A stretch of 64,000 nt of DNA, taken from the NCBI GenBank assembly GCA_014138095.1, contig JACGXE010000002.1, positions 706,908 through 770,907 on the forward strand, written 5' to 3'. Position 1 is the first letter of the stretch. Every line of letters begins with the position of its first letter. Under the pieces are notes generated by a model. That model saw nothing but the letters and a program-made list of their open reading frames with translations, made no database searches and was not told the DNA's origin. Both the position numbers and the translations under genes were made by a program. The stretch is from Ochrobactrum sp. RH2CCR150. Its GTDB lineage: Bacteria > Pseudomonadota > Alphaproteobacteria > Rhizobiales > Rhizobiaceae. Below are positions 8,094-15,835 of this stretch, one piece after another.

Positions 8094-8299
8094 ATGACGA
8101 TACCCAAGCTGACGAAAGAGCAAGCCGCCATCATCGGCGCCTATACAGGAATCGCAGCAGGTCCATTTAGTGACATTCATGGATATGCAGAGAAGGTTCT
8201 GGCCGTCCTGTATGGACACATGAATTTGCCGACAAGAGGCTTTCCGAGAAGTTACGCACCGCTGCCAAGGACGACTTCCTGTCTATCTGCGCCGCCTAA
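8094..8299 (+). pseudogene. DUF7736-like small protein gene, frameshifted
   Basis: The first 36 codons (MTIPKLTKEQAAIIGAYTG...) read in one frame and the rest (RPVWTHEFADKRLSEKLRTA..., stop TAA 8297-8299) in another. Reading 'CTGGCCGT' at 8199-8206 as 'CTGGGCCGT' would restore a 68-residue protein of the kind common in phages. So one G is missing at about 8201-8203, either a true mutation or a homopolymer error. Without the repair the frame runs on into the next gene. The SD GAGGAGG at 8083-8089 is good. Confidence 0.65.
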
Positions 8300-8306
8300 A
8301 CCCAAC

Positions 8307-8329
8307 AGGCGCGGCTACCAACCGCGCCT
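8307..8329 (+). terminator. Hairpin with CTACCAA loop
   Basis: AGGCGCGG and CCGCGCCT pair around a CTACCAA loop and are followed by TCTACC then the leader ACACGAGGAG at 8341. It matches the hairpin-plus-leader module also seen at 14552 and 52846. Confidence 0.6.
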
Positions 8330-8357
8330 TCTACCACCAAACACGAGGAGACTTAGA

Positions 8358-8738
8358 ATGGGACAGTCAACCGACGCAATTCTTGTTTTTGGCATTCAGC
8401 TGAAAGAAGAGGACCAAACACCAGAATTTTTGGGCGATTTTGACGACTTTGACGAGTACGTTGACAATCTGAACGGCCTTTCAGGCGCCGATTATAAGGT
8501 TCGAAAAGACGCCCGCGAATCCTGCCCCGCGGATATGACGATGCACTGTTCGCTCGACTATACCATGTACGTTTTGTCCGTTCGGGGCACTGAAACTGTC
8601 GCATCTCGCGGATACCCAAAAGAAATTAAAACTCTGGATGTTTCAGCCACACAGATTGAGGCGTTCAAGGAATGGTGCGCGGCGCGCGGCATTGAGAGCG
8701 CGGAGCCTAAATGGCTGCTTTGCAGCATGTGGGCTTAA
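8358..8738 (+). CDS. Hypothetical early protein
   Basis: A 126-residue acidic protein with no recognised domain. ATG 8358 was chosen because a hairpin and the ACACGAGGAG leader lie just ahead; the longer in-frame reading upstream comes from the frameshifted gene. Its neighbours are the clamp gene and the frameshifted small gene. Confidence 0.65.
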   Translation: MGQSTDAILVFGIQLKEEDQTPEFLGDFDDFDEYVDNLNGLSGADYKVRKDARESCPADMTMHCSLDYTMYVLSVRGTETVASRGYPKEIKTLDVSATQIEAFKEWCAARGIESAEPKWLLCSMWA

Positions 8739-8780
8739 CGGCGGGCGAAAACCAACCATCCTTCACACGAGGAGACTTTG

Positions 8781-9818
8781 ATGAGAGTCAGCATTGACCG
8801 CTCACAGCTCGCGCACGCCTTGGCGACCGTCACGCGCGCCATCGAAAACCGCAACACGATTCCTATTCTCGCCAACGTGCTCTTGGCTGTTGAGGACGGC
8901 CAGTTGCGCCTCACCGGCACCGATCTGGACGTGGAGATTACGACCAGTCTGCCGGTGCTCGACTGCCAGCCGGGCAGCGTTACCGTTCCCGGCAAGATGC
9001 TTGCGGACATCGCAAAGCGCGCGACGGGCGACATATCGCTTGCCTTAGATGGAGGTCGCCTTACGGTCGCATCTGGTCGCAGCCAGTATAAGCTCGACGT
9101 TTTGCCCGCTCAAGACTTTCCGTCCTTCAGTGCAGGGAAGTTCGACACGACGCTTGAGCTCGATCTGGCCGCGCTTGTTGCGCCGTGTGTGCACGCAATC
9201 TCCACGGAAGAAGCCCGTTATTACCTCAATGGCGTCTATCTGCATGCCGTCGACGACCGATTGGTTGCTGTAGCAACAGACGGGCACCGGCTTATGCGAA
9301 ATGTCGGCCCTGCCGGTGATTTGGACTACGGCGCTATACTGCCGCGCAAGCTCGTGGGTTTACTGCCGAAAGGTGCTGTTACGGTCGAACTGTCCCAAAA
9401 CAAGGTGCGCGTCACGTCTGGCTCGACGGTTATCACTTCCAAGCTGATCGACGGCACGTTTCCTGATTATGTGCGTGTCATTCCAGCCGGTAATAGCAAC
9501 GTGCTTGCCGTCGATCGGCAGGCGCTCATGAAGGCGGTCGAGCGTGTCGCCGCGGTTGCGGACGACAAATCTCGCGCCGTAAAATTCGCAGTCGGCGATG
9601 TGCTCCGACTGATGCTGGCTGACAAGGCCAGCGATGAGGTTTCGATTGAGTTCGAAGGCGAGCCTTTGGAAATCGGCTTTAACGCCCGGTACGTCAACGA
9701 CATGCTTGGCGCGTTGGATGAAGCAAACGTGCGCTTTGCTCTCGGCGATGCAGGCTCGCCTGCCGTCGTCAAGGGCGAGGGCGAGTGGACGGGCGTGCTT
9801 ATGCCGATGAGGGTGTAG
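8781..9818 (+). CDS. dnaN: Phage DNA polymerase III beta subunit (sliding clamp)
   Basis: The 345-residue protein resembles bacterial DnaN along its whole length, with three repeated clamp domains: N-terminal 'ENRNTIPILANVLLAVEDG', middle 'YYLNGVYLH...ATDGHRL' and C-terminal 'FNARYVNDML'. It ends with VLMPMRV, similar to the VMPMRL end of host clamps. It should form a dimeric ring that tethers the replicative polymerase. It is slightly shorter than host clamps. A phage clamp could redirect host Pol III to phage DNA; no phage polymerase gene is visible in the window. Confidence 0.92.
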   Translation: MRVSIDRSQLAHALATVTRAIENRNTIPILANVLLAVEDGQLRLTGTDLDVEITTSLPVLDCQPGSVTVPGKMLADIAKRATGDISLALDGGRLTVASGRSQYKLDVLPAQDFPSFSAGKFDTTLELDLAALVAPCVHAISTEEARYYLNGVYLHAVDDRLVAVATDGHRLMRNVGPAGDLDYGAILPRKLVGLLPKGAVTVELSQNKVRVTSGSTVITSKLIDGTFPDYVRVIPAGNSNVLAVDRQALMKAVERVAAVADDKSRAVKFAVGDVLRLMLADKASDEVSIEFEGEPLEIGFNARYVNDMLGALDEANVRFALGDAGSPAVVKGEGEWTGVLMPMRV

Positions 9819-9821
9819 GGG

Positions 9822-10010
9822 ATGGCGCCAACCAAAAAACGGCTCGATGAACCCGCAATCTTCAACGCCGTTGAATATGCGCTGCGCCATGAAGGCGTTA
9901 CCGAAATCGCGTTTTCAGAAGATGGCGAATACGAAGTCGAAATCCACGAGGCATCCAGCTTGATGCCATTCGTCAGATGCCTGTTGCGCGAGTTGGAGGT
10001 GATTTCCTAA
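9822..10010 (+). CDS. Small acidic hypothetical protein
   Basis: A 62-residue protein directly after the clamp gene (3-bp gap), overlapping the next gene by one base. No domain recognised. Position suggests co-translation with the clamp. Confidence 0.55.
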   Translation: MAPTKKRLDEPAIFNAVEYALRHEGVTEIAFSEDGEYEVEIHEASSLMPFVRCLLRELEVIS

Positions 10011-10288
10011 TGGCCCGTTTCATTATCAACTACACCTTCCACGGTCGCAGTAGCAAAACAATCGAAGCTTCCTCGAAAGAGGAAGCAGAAGAATTGACGT
10101 GGGCCGAAGTCGAACGTGACGATTTTGAAATCGACGCCGACGAAATTGACGATGTCGATTTCACTGTTTCTGAGATGCATCCGGTTACGCGTGACGGCCG
10201 TGAAATTTGGACCACCTACGTTCGTGACGGAGACCAACGCGGCCATCCTTCGGCGTTGGCCTCGTCTCCACTATTCGGGGGTGCATAA
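10010..10288 (+). CDS. Acidic hypothetical protein
   Basis: A 92-residue protein, very acidic between residues 25 and 60 (runs of Glu/Asp), which could mimic DNA or bind a basic partner. It is coupled by one-base overlaps to both neighbours. No family recognised. Confidence 0.6.
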   Translation: MARFIINYTFHGRSSKTIEASSKEEAEELTWAEVERDDFEIDADEIDDVDFTVSEMHPVTRDGREIWTTYVRDGDQRGHPSALASSPLFGGA

Positions 10289-11223
10289 TGGCACCCCTCC
10301 CAAAAGCCGAATCCAGCACGGTCCGTGCCATTTATCAAGCTTACGAGGCCCAGGCTAAGTCCTGGGACTCGTGGGGCATCAGCGTGGGCGAGGCGGGCAC
10401 CGAATGTGACAGAGCCTTGTGGTACGGCTTCCGCTGGGTATCAGCGCACGAGGTTCATTCGGGTCGCCAGCTTCGGCTGTTCGCCACCGGCAATATCGAG
10501 GAAGATCGCTTGGTCGCCGACCTCGAACGCATCGGCGTCGACGTATACGGGCAGCAGGACAAAATCAGGCTGATATCGGGGTTCGTTCGCGGCAAGTGCG
10601 ACGGCAAAGCCATGGGCGTGCCAGAAGCCCCGAAAACCGAACACCTGCTGGAATTTAAGTCGAGCAACGAGAAGGGTATCAAGGAACTACAGAAGCACGG
10701 CTGCCAGAAGGCAAAGCCATTGCACTACGCCCAGTGCCAGCTCGGGATGCAGGCTTTCGGCCTGACTCGCTGCCTGTATCTGGCTTCGTGCAAGAACACC
10801 GACACGCTTTATGCAGAGCGCATCGAATACGACGTTGAATTCTGCCTTCGACTGCTGGCACGCTGCGAACGCATCGTGTTTTCGGATGAGCCGCCCAGCC
10901 GGATTAGCGAAGATCCGGAGTTCTTCGGCTGCATGTTCTGCAAGCACAGAGGTGTTTGCCACGAAGGTGTGCAACCGCGCGTCAACTGCCGCACCTGCCT
11001 TCACGTCCAGCCTGAACATGGCGGTGATTGCCATATGTCATGCGCACGCTGGAACAAGCCATTGTCGATCGACGAGCAGCGCGACGGTTGCCCGGCTCAC
11101 CTCTATCTTCCGGGGCTGATAAATGGCGAGCAGATCGATGCTGACGAGGTTGCGGAGACGGTTACGTACAGACTGGCGACGGGTGAGATTTGGGTAGATG
11201 GGGTGAGGGGAGAGGTGGCTTGA
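10288..11223 (+). CDS. Cas4/RecB-like PD-(D/E)XK exonuclease
   Basis: The 311-residue protein has the RecB-like nuclease core: 'GKCDGKAMG' (motif II Asp) and 'TEHLLEFKSSNEKG' (E-x-K, about residues 113-120), then 'HYAQCQLGMQAFG' (motif Q-x3-Y-like). A Cys-rich C-terminal part (about 210-260, several CxxC-type pairs) may hold a metal or iron-sulphur cluster. It probably supplies 5'-3' resection for phage recombination with the Sak4-like annealing ATPase. Exact biochemistry is inferred from the family. Confidence 0.75.
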   Translation: MAPLPKAESSTVRAIYQAYEAQAKSWDSWGISVGEAGTECDRALWYGFRWVSAHEVHSGRQLRLFATGNIEEDRLVADLERIGVDVYGQQDKIRLISGFVRGKCDGKAMGVPEAPKTEHLLEFKSSNEKGIKELQKHGCQKAKPLHYAQCQLGMQAFGLTRCLYLASCKNTDTLYAERIEYDVEFCLRLLARCERIVFSDEPPSRISEDPEFFGCMFCKHRGVCHEGVQPRVNCRTCLHVQPEHGGDCHMSCARWNKPLSIDEQRDGCPAHLYLPGLINGEQIDADEVAETVTYRLATGEIWVDGVRGEVA

Positions 11224-11456
11224 TCTGGCAAGGTGAAACCGAAGCGCAATGGCGCGAACGTACGATGCAGTGGCATCGCAAATTCTGTCTTTTCCCCACG
11301 CAGACTGATGACGGCAGGTGGGTTTGGTTGGAGCATGTATGGCGACGACGCCAGCCAACTTACTTCAACGGCGAATACTACTGGGTTTTCCATGTTGGCG
11401 TGTTGCCACCTGAGGAACCAGAATTTTGCACAACGCCGCCACCACCAAGAAAATAG
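11220..11456 (+). CDS. Small Trp-rich hypothetical protein, TTG start
   Basis: A 78-residue protein with many Trp residues. The start is TTG at 11220, overlapping the previous TGA (TTGA), with AGAGG ahead. It runs into the helicase 5' region by about 30 bp of alternative upstream start. No family recognised. Confidence 0.5.
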   Translation: MIWQGETEAQWRERTMQWHRKFCLFPTQTDDGRWVWLEHVWRRRQPTYFNGEYYWVFHVGVLPPEEPEFCTTPPPPRK

Positions 11457-11470
11457 TAAGGACGGAAGCA

Positions 11471-13195
11471 GTGCTTCAACTCAGAGATTATCAACGCGCC
11501 GCGGTTGACGGCCTGTATGACTACTGGCGCGAACAACCCGGCTCGCCTCTTATCGTGCTTCCGACGGGCGGCGGCAAGAGCCTCGTGCTGGGTACGATTT
11601 GCAAGGAGCTGATCGAAGGCTGGCCCGACATGCGCGTGCTTGTCGTGACGCATGTACGCGAGCTGATCCTGTCGAATTACCAGGAGCTTTTGAACATCTG
11701 GCCTTTCGCTCCGGCGGGAATATTTTCGGCAGGGGTAGGACGGCGGGATGCGAAGGCGCAGATCGTTTTCGGAGGTGTACAGACGATAGCAAACAAGGCG
11801 GAGCAGATCGGCCATATCGACGTTGTCTTGGTCGATGAGGCACACCTAATGCCACGCAATTCGGAAACGCAGTACGGCAAGCTGATTGAAGGCCTGCGCG
11901 CCATCAACCCTGACCTAAAGCTGGTCGGCCTCACAGCCACGCCTTATCGCTTAGGCGAGGGGCTTTTGACGGAAGGTGACGGCGCGCTTTTCGACGCCAT
12001 CTGCTTTGAAAAGCCGATTGGCGAGATGATCGAGGAGGGGTATCTCTGCCGTCCTATTTCAAAAGGCATGGCAACCGCCTTCGACCTGTCGGGCGTCGGT
12101 AAACAGGGCGGCGACTACAAGCAGAACGCGCTACAGGCGGCCATCGACAAGGACGAAATCACCGCTTCCGTGGTCGACGAGATCGTCACATACGGCACCG
12201 CATCGGGCGCTGAGCGTAAGGCTTGGCTGTGCTTTTGCAGCGGCGTTGAACATGCCCGGCATATGCGGGACGAAATTCGCAGCCGGGGATTTAGTTGCGA
12301 AACCGTGACCGGCGACACTCCAACCGGCGAGCGCGACCGAATTCTTGCTGACTTCAAGGCTGGCAAGATCCGCGCACTGACGAACAATTCAGTGCTGACG
12401 ACGGGAACAAACCTGCCGATCATCGATCTGGTCGCGTTTTGTCGCCCGACCTTATCAGCGGGCCTTTATGTCCAGATGGCGGGGCGTGGCTTGCGGCTTT
12501 ATCCGGGCAAGGAGAACTGCCTCTTTCTGGACTTTGCTGGCGTTGTTCGTAAGCACGGTCCTATCGATGCTGTCACGCCGCCCGGGATGAGGAAAGGTGA
12601 CGGGGAAGCGCCCGTGAAGCAATGTCCGCAAGATCCTGACGATCGTGGTCTAGTGGGCTGCGGCTCGCTAATCCATGCGTCGCTGCACACATGCCCGGAT
12701 TGCGGATACGAATTCCCGGTCGATGAAACGCCGAAGATATCTGCGCAGGCCGAAGACGTGCCGATGTTGTCGAAAGACAACGCCAGCACTCACCAGGTGG
12801 AACGGCGTACCTTCGCATACCACGAAGGAAAGGGCGGGAAGCAGGACAGCGTGAAGGTGTCTTACTGGGTTGGTATGTCGCCAATCAACGAATGGCTCGG
12901 CCCAGCCCATACCGGCTTCTTTAAGTCGAAGTCTGACAGGTGGTGGCGAAGGCATGGCGGAGAAGCGCCGTTCCCGAAAACTGTGCTCGAATTCATGGAG
13001 CGCCAGAACGAATTGCTGCCCACGGGTGAAATCGTCGTGAAGCCCAACGGCAAATACTGGGAAGTGGTCGACGCTATTGCGGGCGCTGCGAATGACAATG
13101 TGCCCGAGGCTGGCAATGATAATGAGCCGGCGGAGAATTATGGGCGGATATCGGCCGGGCTGGCTGAAATTCTAGATGACGATATTCCGTTTTAA
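11471..13195 (+). CDS. SF2 DEAH-box helicase
   Basis: A 574-residue superfamily 2 helicase. Motif I PTGGGKS lies at residues 31-37, motif II DEAH at 122-125, motif III LTATP near 163, and motif VI 'QMAGRGLRL' near 338. A C-terminal zinc knuckle (CPDCGYEFP with upstream Cys) follows. This is the type I restriction/RecQ-like UvsW class found in phage replication blocks. I chose GTG 11471 (SD AAGGA) because the helicase fold begins with 'LRDYQRAAV'; a TTG at 11426 would add 15 residues. Two NDN motifs occur near the C-terminus. Confidence 0.9.
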   Translation: MLQLRDYQRAAVDGLYDYWREQPGSPLIVLPTGGGKSLVLGTICKELIEGWPDMRVLVVTHVRELILSNYQELLNIWPFAPAGIFSAGVGRRDAKAQIVFGGVQTIANKAEQIGHIDVVLVDEAHLMPRNSETQYGKLIEGLRAINPDLKLVGLTATPYRLGEGLLTEGDGALFDAICFEKPIGEMIEEGYLCRPISKGMATAFDLSGVGKQGGDYKQNALQAAIDKDEITASVVDEIVTYGTASGAERKAWLCFCSGVEHARHMRDEIRSRGFSCETVTGDTPTGERDRILADFKAGKIRALTNNSVLTTGTNLPIIDLVAFCRPTLSAGLYVQMAGRGLRLYPGKENCLFLDFAGVVRKHGPIDAVTPPGMRKGDGEAPVKQCPQDPDDRGLVGCGSLIHASLHTCPDCGYEFPVDETPKISAQAEDVPMLSKDNASTHQVERRTFAYHEGKGGKQDSVKVSYWVGMSPINEWLGPAHTGFFKSKSDRWWRRHGGEAPFPKTVLEFMERQNELLPTGEIVVKPNGKYWEVVDAIAGAANDNVPEAGNDNEPAENYGRISAGLAEILDDDIPF

Positions 13196-13206
13196 GGGGA
13201 GGGAAG

Positions 13207-13410
13207 ATGAGTAGTTCACATCTGGTAGTAGTCGCCAGAAACCATCGGACTGGCGAAATACAATTACCTCTAGAAGATTTGACGCTTTATGGCGTCGAAC
13301 CTGTCAAAGAAGATGAATTGGTGCGGGGTATTGCCAAACAATATGACGAAGACTGGGGCATCACTTTGTACGGGCAGGTCGGCCCTAATTATTCTGGCAG
13401 TAAAACGTAG
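13207..13410 (+). CDS. Small hypothetical protein
   Basis: A 67-residue protein starting 11 bp after the helicase with a GGGGAGGGA ribosome-binding site. No recognised domain. Confidence 0.55.
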   Translation: MSSSHLVVVARNHRTGEIQLPLEDLTLYGVEPVKEDELVRGIAKQYDEDWGITLYGQVGPNYSGSKT

Positions 13411-13492
13411 AGCCATTAACGGGATGCGCCGCGAGGCGTGTTAGAGTGAATACTGGACTAACCAACCTACCACCAAAACACGAGGAGCAACA

Positions 13493-14233
13493 ATGACGGA
13501 GAATTACGACCCGTATAACCCGGCGCCTATTGGTCACAATAGACCTCCGCTTTCTGCGTACGAGACCGTCAAGCAGGAAATCGAAGAACTGTTCGATGAG
13601 GCAAAGAATTTCGCGGACGGCGAAGCGATCGCCAACCAGGCAATTGCCGATGCGATCACCGAACTGCACGACAAGCTTCATGAGGCCGGGAAGCGTGCGG
13701 ACGATGCTCGCAAGGATGAAGCGAAGCCGCATGACGATGCGAAGGCGGAGATACAGGACCGTTACAACAAGCTGATCGGCAATACGAAATCGGTCAAAGG
13801 CAAGGTCGTTCTCGGCAAGGAGACGCTGCAAACCTTACTGACCCCGTGGCGCAATAAGCTTGTTGCTGAGAAAGAAGCTGCCGCACGTGCTGCTCGTGAA
13901 GAGGCAGATCGCATTGCGCGGGAAGCACAGGAAGCCATGCGAGCCAGCGCAGGCAATCTCGAAGAGCGTGAGAAAGCCGAAGAACTGCTTACCGAGGCGA
14001 AGAAAGCCGACCGTTGGGCTAAGCGCGAAGATCGATCAGCAACCACGGGCACGGGTCTGCGCACGATCTGGCGCTGCACGCTGGAAGATGAAGGCAAGGC
14101 GCTGGATTGGGCATATGGCCGAGCGCCGGAGCGATTCAAGGAACTGGTGCAGTCGATGGCCGAGGAAACCGTGCGCGCCGGGATGCGTCAGGTGCCGGGG
14201 TTCAGGGTCTGGGATGAGAGAGTGGCGAGGTGA
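13493..14233 (+). CDS. Coiled-coil early protein with GHNRPPL motif
   Basis: The 246-residue protein starts with 'APIGHNRPPLSAYE' and continues as a long charged alpha-helical, probably coiled-coil region (about residues 30-190, many Ala/Glu/Arg/Lys). Related phage proteins are uncharacterised. The GHN..PPL motif also appears at the C-terminus of the portal here. It follows an exact ACACGAGGAG leader. Confidence 0.6.
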   Translation: MTENYDPYNPAPIGHNRPPLSAYETVKQEIEELFDEAKNFADGEAIANQAIADAITELHDKLHEAGKRADDARKDEAKPHDDAKAEIQDRYNKLIGNTKSVKGKVVLGKETLQTLLTPWRNKLVAEKEAAARAAREEADRIAREAQEAMRASAGNLEEREKAEELLTEAKKADRWAKREDRSATTGTGLRTIWRCTLEDEGKALDWAYGRAPERFKELVQSMAEETVRAGMRQVPGFRVWDERVAR

Positions 14234-14309
14234 GCGTCAACGTAGCCGCTTGATGGTGAAATAACTTATCGGTACCTTTGAAGCGCGTTGCTGAATGAAG
14301 GAATAAGTC

Positions 14310-14543
14310 GTGCGCAAGATAGAGATATATTCTAAATCCGGTGGCAATTCAGGGCAGTATGTGGATCGCTGGTATCTCGTTCACGCTGACGATGGCACTT
14401 ATCAAGTTGAATACCACTGGGTTAACAAAATGGGTCAGGGCCGGAAAGATGTAGAAGGCTCAAACCTATATTCCTTGGAAGAAGCATATATTAGGGCGCC
14501 ACAGGAAGCGATTGAAGTAATCAAGAGAGAACTGAACCTCTAA
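14310..14543 (+). CDS. Small hypothetical protein, GTG start
   Basis: A 77-residue protein starting at GTG 14310 with AAGGA upstream. It contains 'RWYLVHADDGTYQVEYHWVNKM', suggesting a small beta-rich fold. It is followed at once by a hairpin. No family known. Confidence 0.55.
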   Translation: MRKIEIYSKSGGNSGQYVDRWYLVHADDGTYQVEYHWVNKMGQGRKDVEGSNLYSLEEAYIRAPQEAIEVIKRELNL

Positions 14544-14551
14544 GGCTACAC

Positions 14552-14574
14552 CCCGCCAGCCACCAACTGGCGGG
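14552..14574 (+). terminator. Hairpin with CCACCAA loop
   Basis: CCCGCCAG and CTGGCGGG form a perfect 8-bp stem around CCACCAA, followed by TT and then the ACACGAGGAG leader at 14588. It is the clearest example of the repeated hairpin-leader module. Confidence 0.65.
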
Positions 14575-14602
14575 TTACCACCACGAAACACGAGGAGATG
14601 AC

Positions 14603-15337
14603 ATGAGCAATATTGCTGATGCGCCAGCTATTGCGCCGTGCGCAATCGTCGGCGACGCGAGCCTTTATCAAGCCGATTGCAGAGACGTTCTGCGGTCGCT
14701 CGCAGACAACTCTATCGACAGCATCGTCACTGACCCACCTTACGCACTCGTCAGCATTGTGAAGCGCTTCGGCAAGCCCGGGAGAGCGCCCGCAAAGGGT
14801 AACGAGGCTTATCAGCGAGCATCTGCTGGCTTCATGGGCAAGACGTGGGATACCGGTGAAGTCGCGTTCAGCGAGGAGTTTTGGCGAGAGTGCCTGCGGG
14901 TTTTGAAGCCCGGTGGGCACGTCGTCGCATTCAGCGGCACGCGCACGTATCATCGCATGGCTGCGGCGATCGAGGACGCTGGATTTGAAATCCGCGACCA
15001 ACTCGGCTGGCTATATGGATCGGGTTTTCCCAAAAGCCATGATGTTGCAAAGCAAATTGACAAAAGTGCCGGCTTCTGGCGCGGGAAAGCCGGTGCAATC
15101 AAGGATAAAACTGTGGGTCAGGTTGCTAAAGGCACCGAGTATGAGCGCACTGAGAAGGGTGAACCCATTACCGACGAAGCTCGCGAATGGCTAGGATGGG
15201 GCACAGCATTGAAGCCGGCTTGGGAGCCTATCGCCTTGGCGCGAAAGGCGTTGTCTGGCACCGTTGCCGCGAATGTGCAACCGGCGAATGACAACCAGCC
15301 TCCCTTACAGGCCAGACTTTTCGGAGACGCCGCATGA
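14603..15337 (+). CDS. N4/N6-type DNA methylase, lacks C-terminal SAM motif
   Basis: The 244-residue protein has the catalytic DPPY motif (residues 44-47) and 'VLKPGGHVVAFSG', typical of beta-class adenine-N6/cytosine-N4 methylases. In this class the DPPY part precedes the FxGxG SAM-binding motif near the C-terminus. Here the protein stops after 'ALARKALSGTVAANV' and a short PANDNQPP tail, without any DPF-G-GTT sequence. It therefore looks shortened; it may be inactive, need a partner, or have lost the central and C-terminal parts. An exact ACACGAGGAG leader precedes it. Confidence 0.75.
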   Translation: MSNIADAPAIAPCAIVGDASLYQADCRDVLRSLADNSIDSIVTDPPYALVSIVKRFGKPGRAPAKGNEAYQRASAGFMGKTWDTGEVAFSEEFWRECLRVLKPGGHVVAFSGTRTYHRMAAAIEDAGFEIRDQLGWLYGSGFPKSHDVAKQIDKSAGFWRGKAGAIKDKTVGQVAKGTEYERTEKGEPITDEAREWLGWGTALKPAWEPIALARKALSGTVAANVQPANDNQPPLQARLFGDAA

Positions 15338-15525
15338 CGATCCGCTACCGTTTTCGTCAAAAAGACCGGGGGCACAGCCATCCCGGCAGCGCCCCGGCCC
15401 AATATCCTCTCGAGGGAGAGGCTTTCAAGCGTCCGTATTGGAGAGGTTCGCTTGAAGTCGCTCACCATAACACGTCTTCTCAACATGAAGTTAAAATAAA
15501 TACGGGAGAGCAACATGCAGCCTGA
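15334..15525 (+). CDS. Small basic hypothetical protein
   Basis: A 63-residue ORF whose ATG overlaps the methylase stop. It is basic and His-rich with no recognised family, and overlaps the next gene by 11 bp in another frame. Coding status is uncertain. Confidence 0.35.
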   Translation: MTIRYRFRQKDRGHSHPGSAPAQYPLEGEAFKRPYWRGSLEVAHHNTSSQHEVKINTGEQHAA

Positions 15526-15835
15526 CGCCGACATCTGCCACGTCTGCGCCCGCCACGCCGTAGGTCTCGGCGTGCAGGCAGACCGCGAGCCGATCCGCTG
15601 GCTGTGCAAGGAATGCGCCGACATTGCCGAGCATATTCGGCACCGCAGGCGGTTGGACCCGTACGAGCTTCGCGCCCTTGATACGGGCGTGGAGGCGGTT
15701 GGGGGGTACCTACAGGAGATTGGCAAAACCGACCTTAAGGAAATGGACGAACTCGAAGCGCGCATGCTCGTGAAGGCCGCGTGGGAAGGCTGCGGGCGAG
15801 GGATGCGTGCGGCCCTAAGCGAAGCTCCATTCTGA
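15515..15835 (+). CDS. DUF6511-like zinc-ribbon protein
   Basis: The 106-residue protein has a CHVCARH pair and a second WLCKECAD pair (residues about 8-35), consistent with a small treble-clef or zinc ribbon, followed by an alpha-helical part. Proteins of this sort (DUF6511) sit in early regions of rhizobial phages. A GGGAG site precedes ATG 15515. Its last base overlaps the next start (TGATG). Function unknown. Confidence 0.65.
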   Translation: MQPDADICHVCARHAVGLGVQADREPIRWLCKECADIAEHIRHRRRLDPYELRALDTGVEAVGGYLQEIGKTDLKEMDELEARMLVKAAWEGCGRGMRAALSEAPF

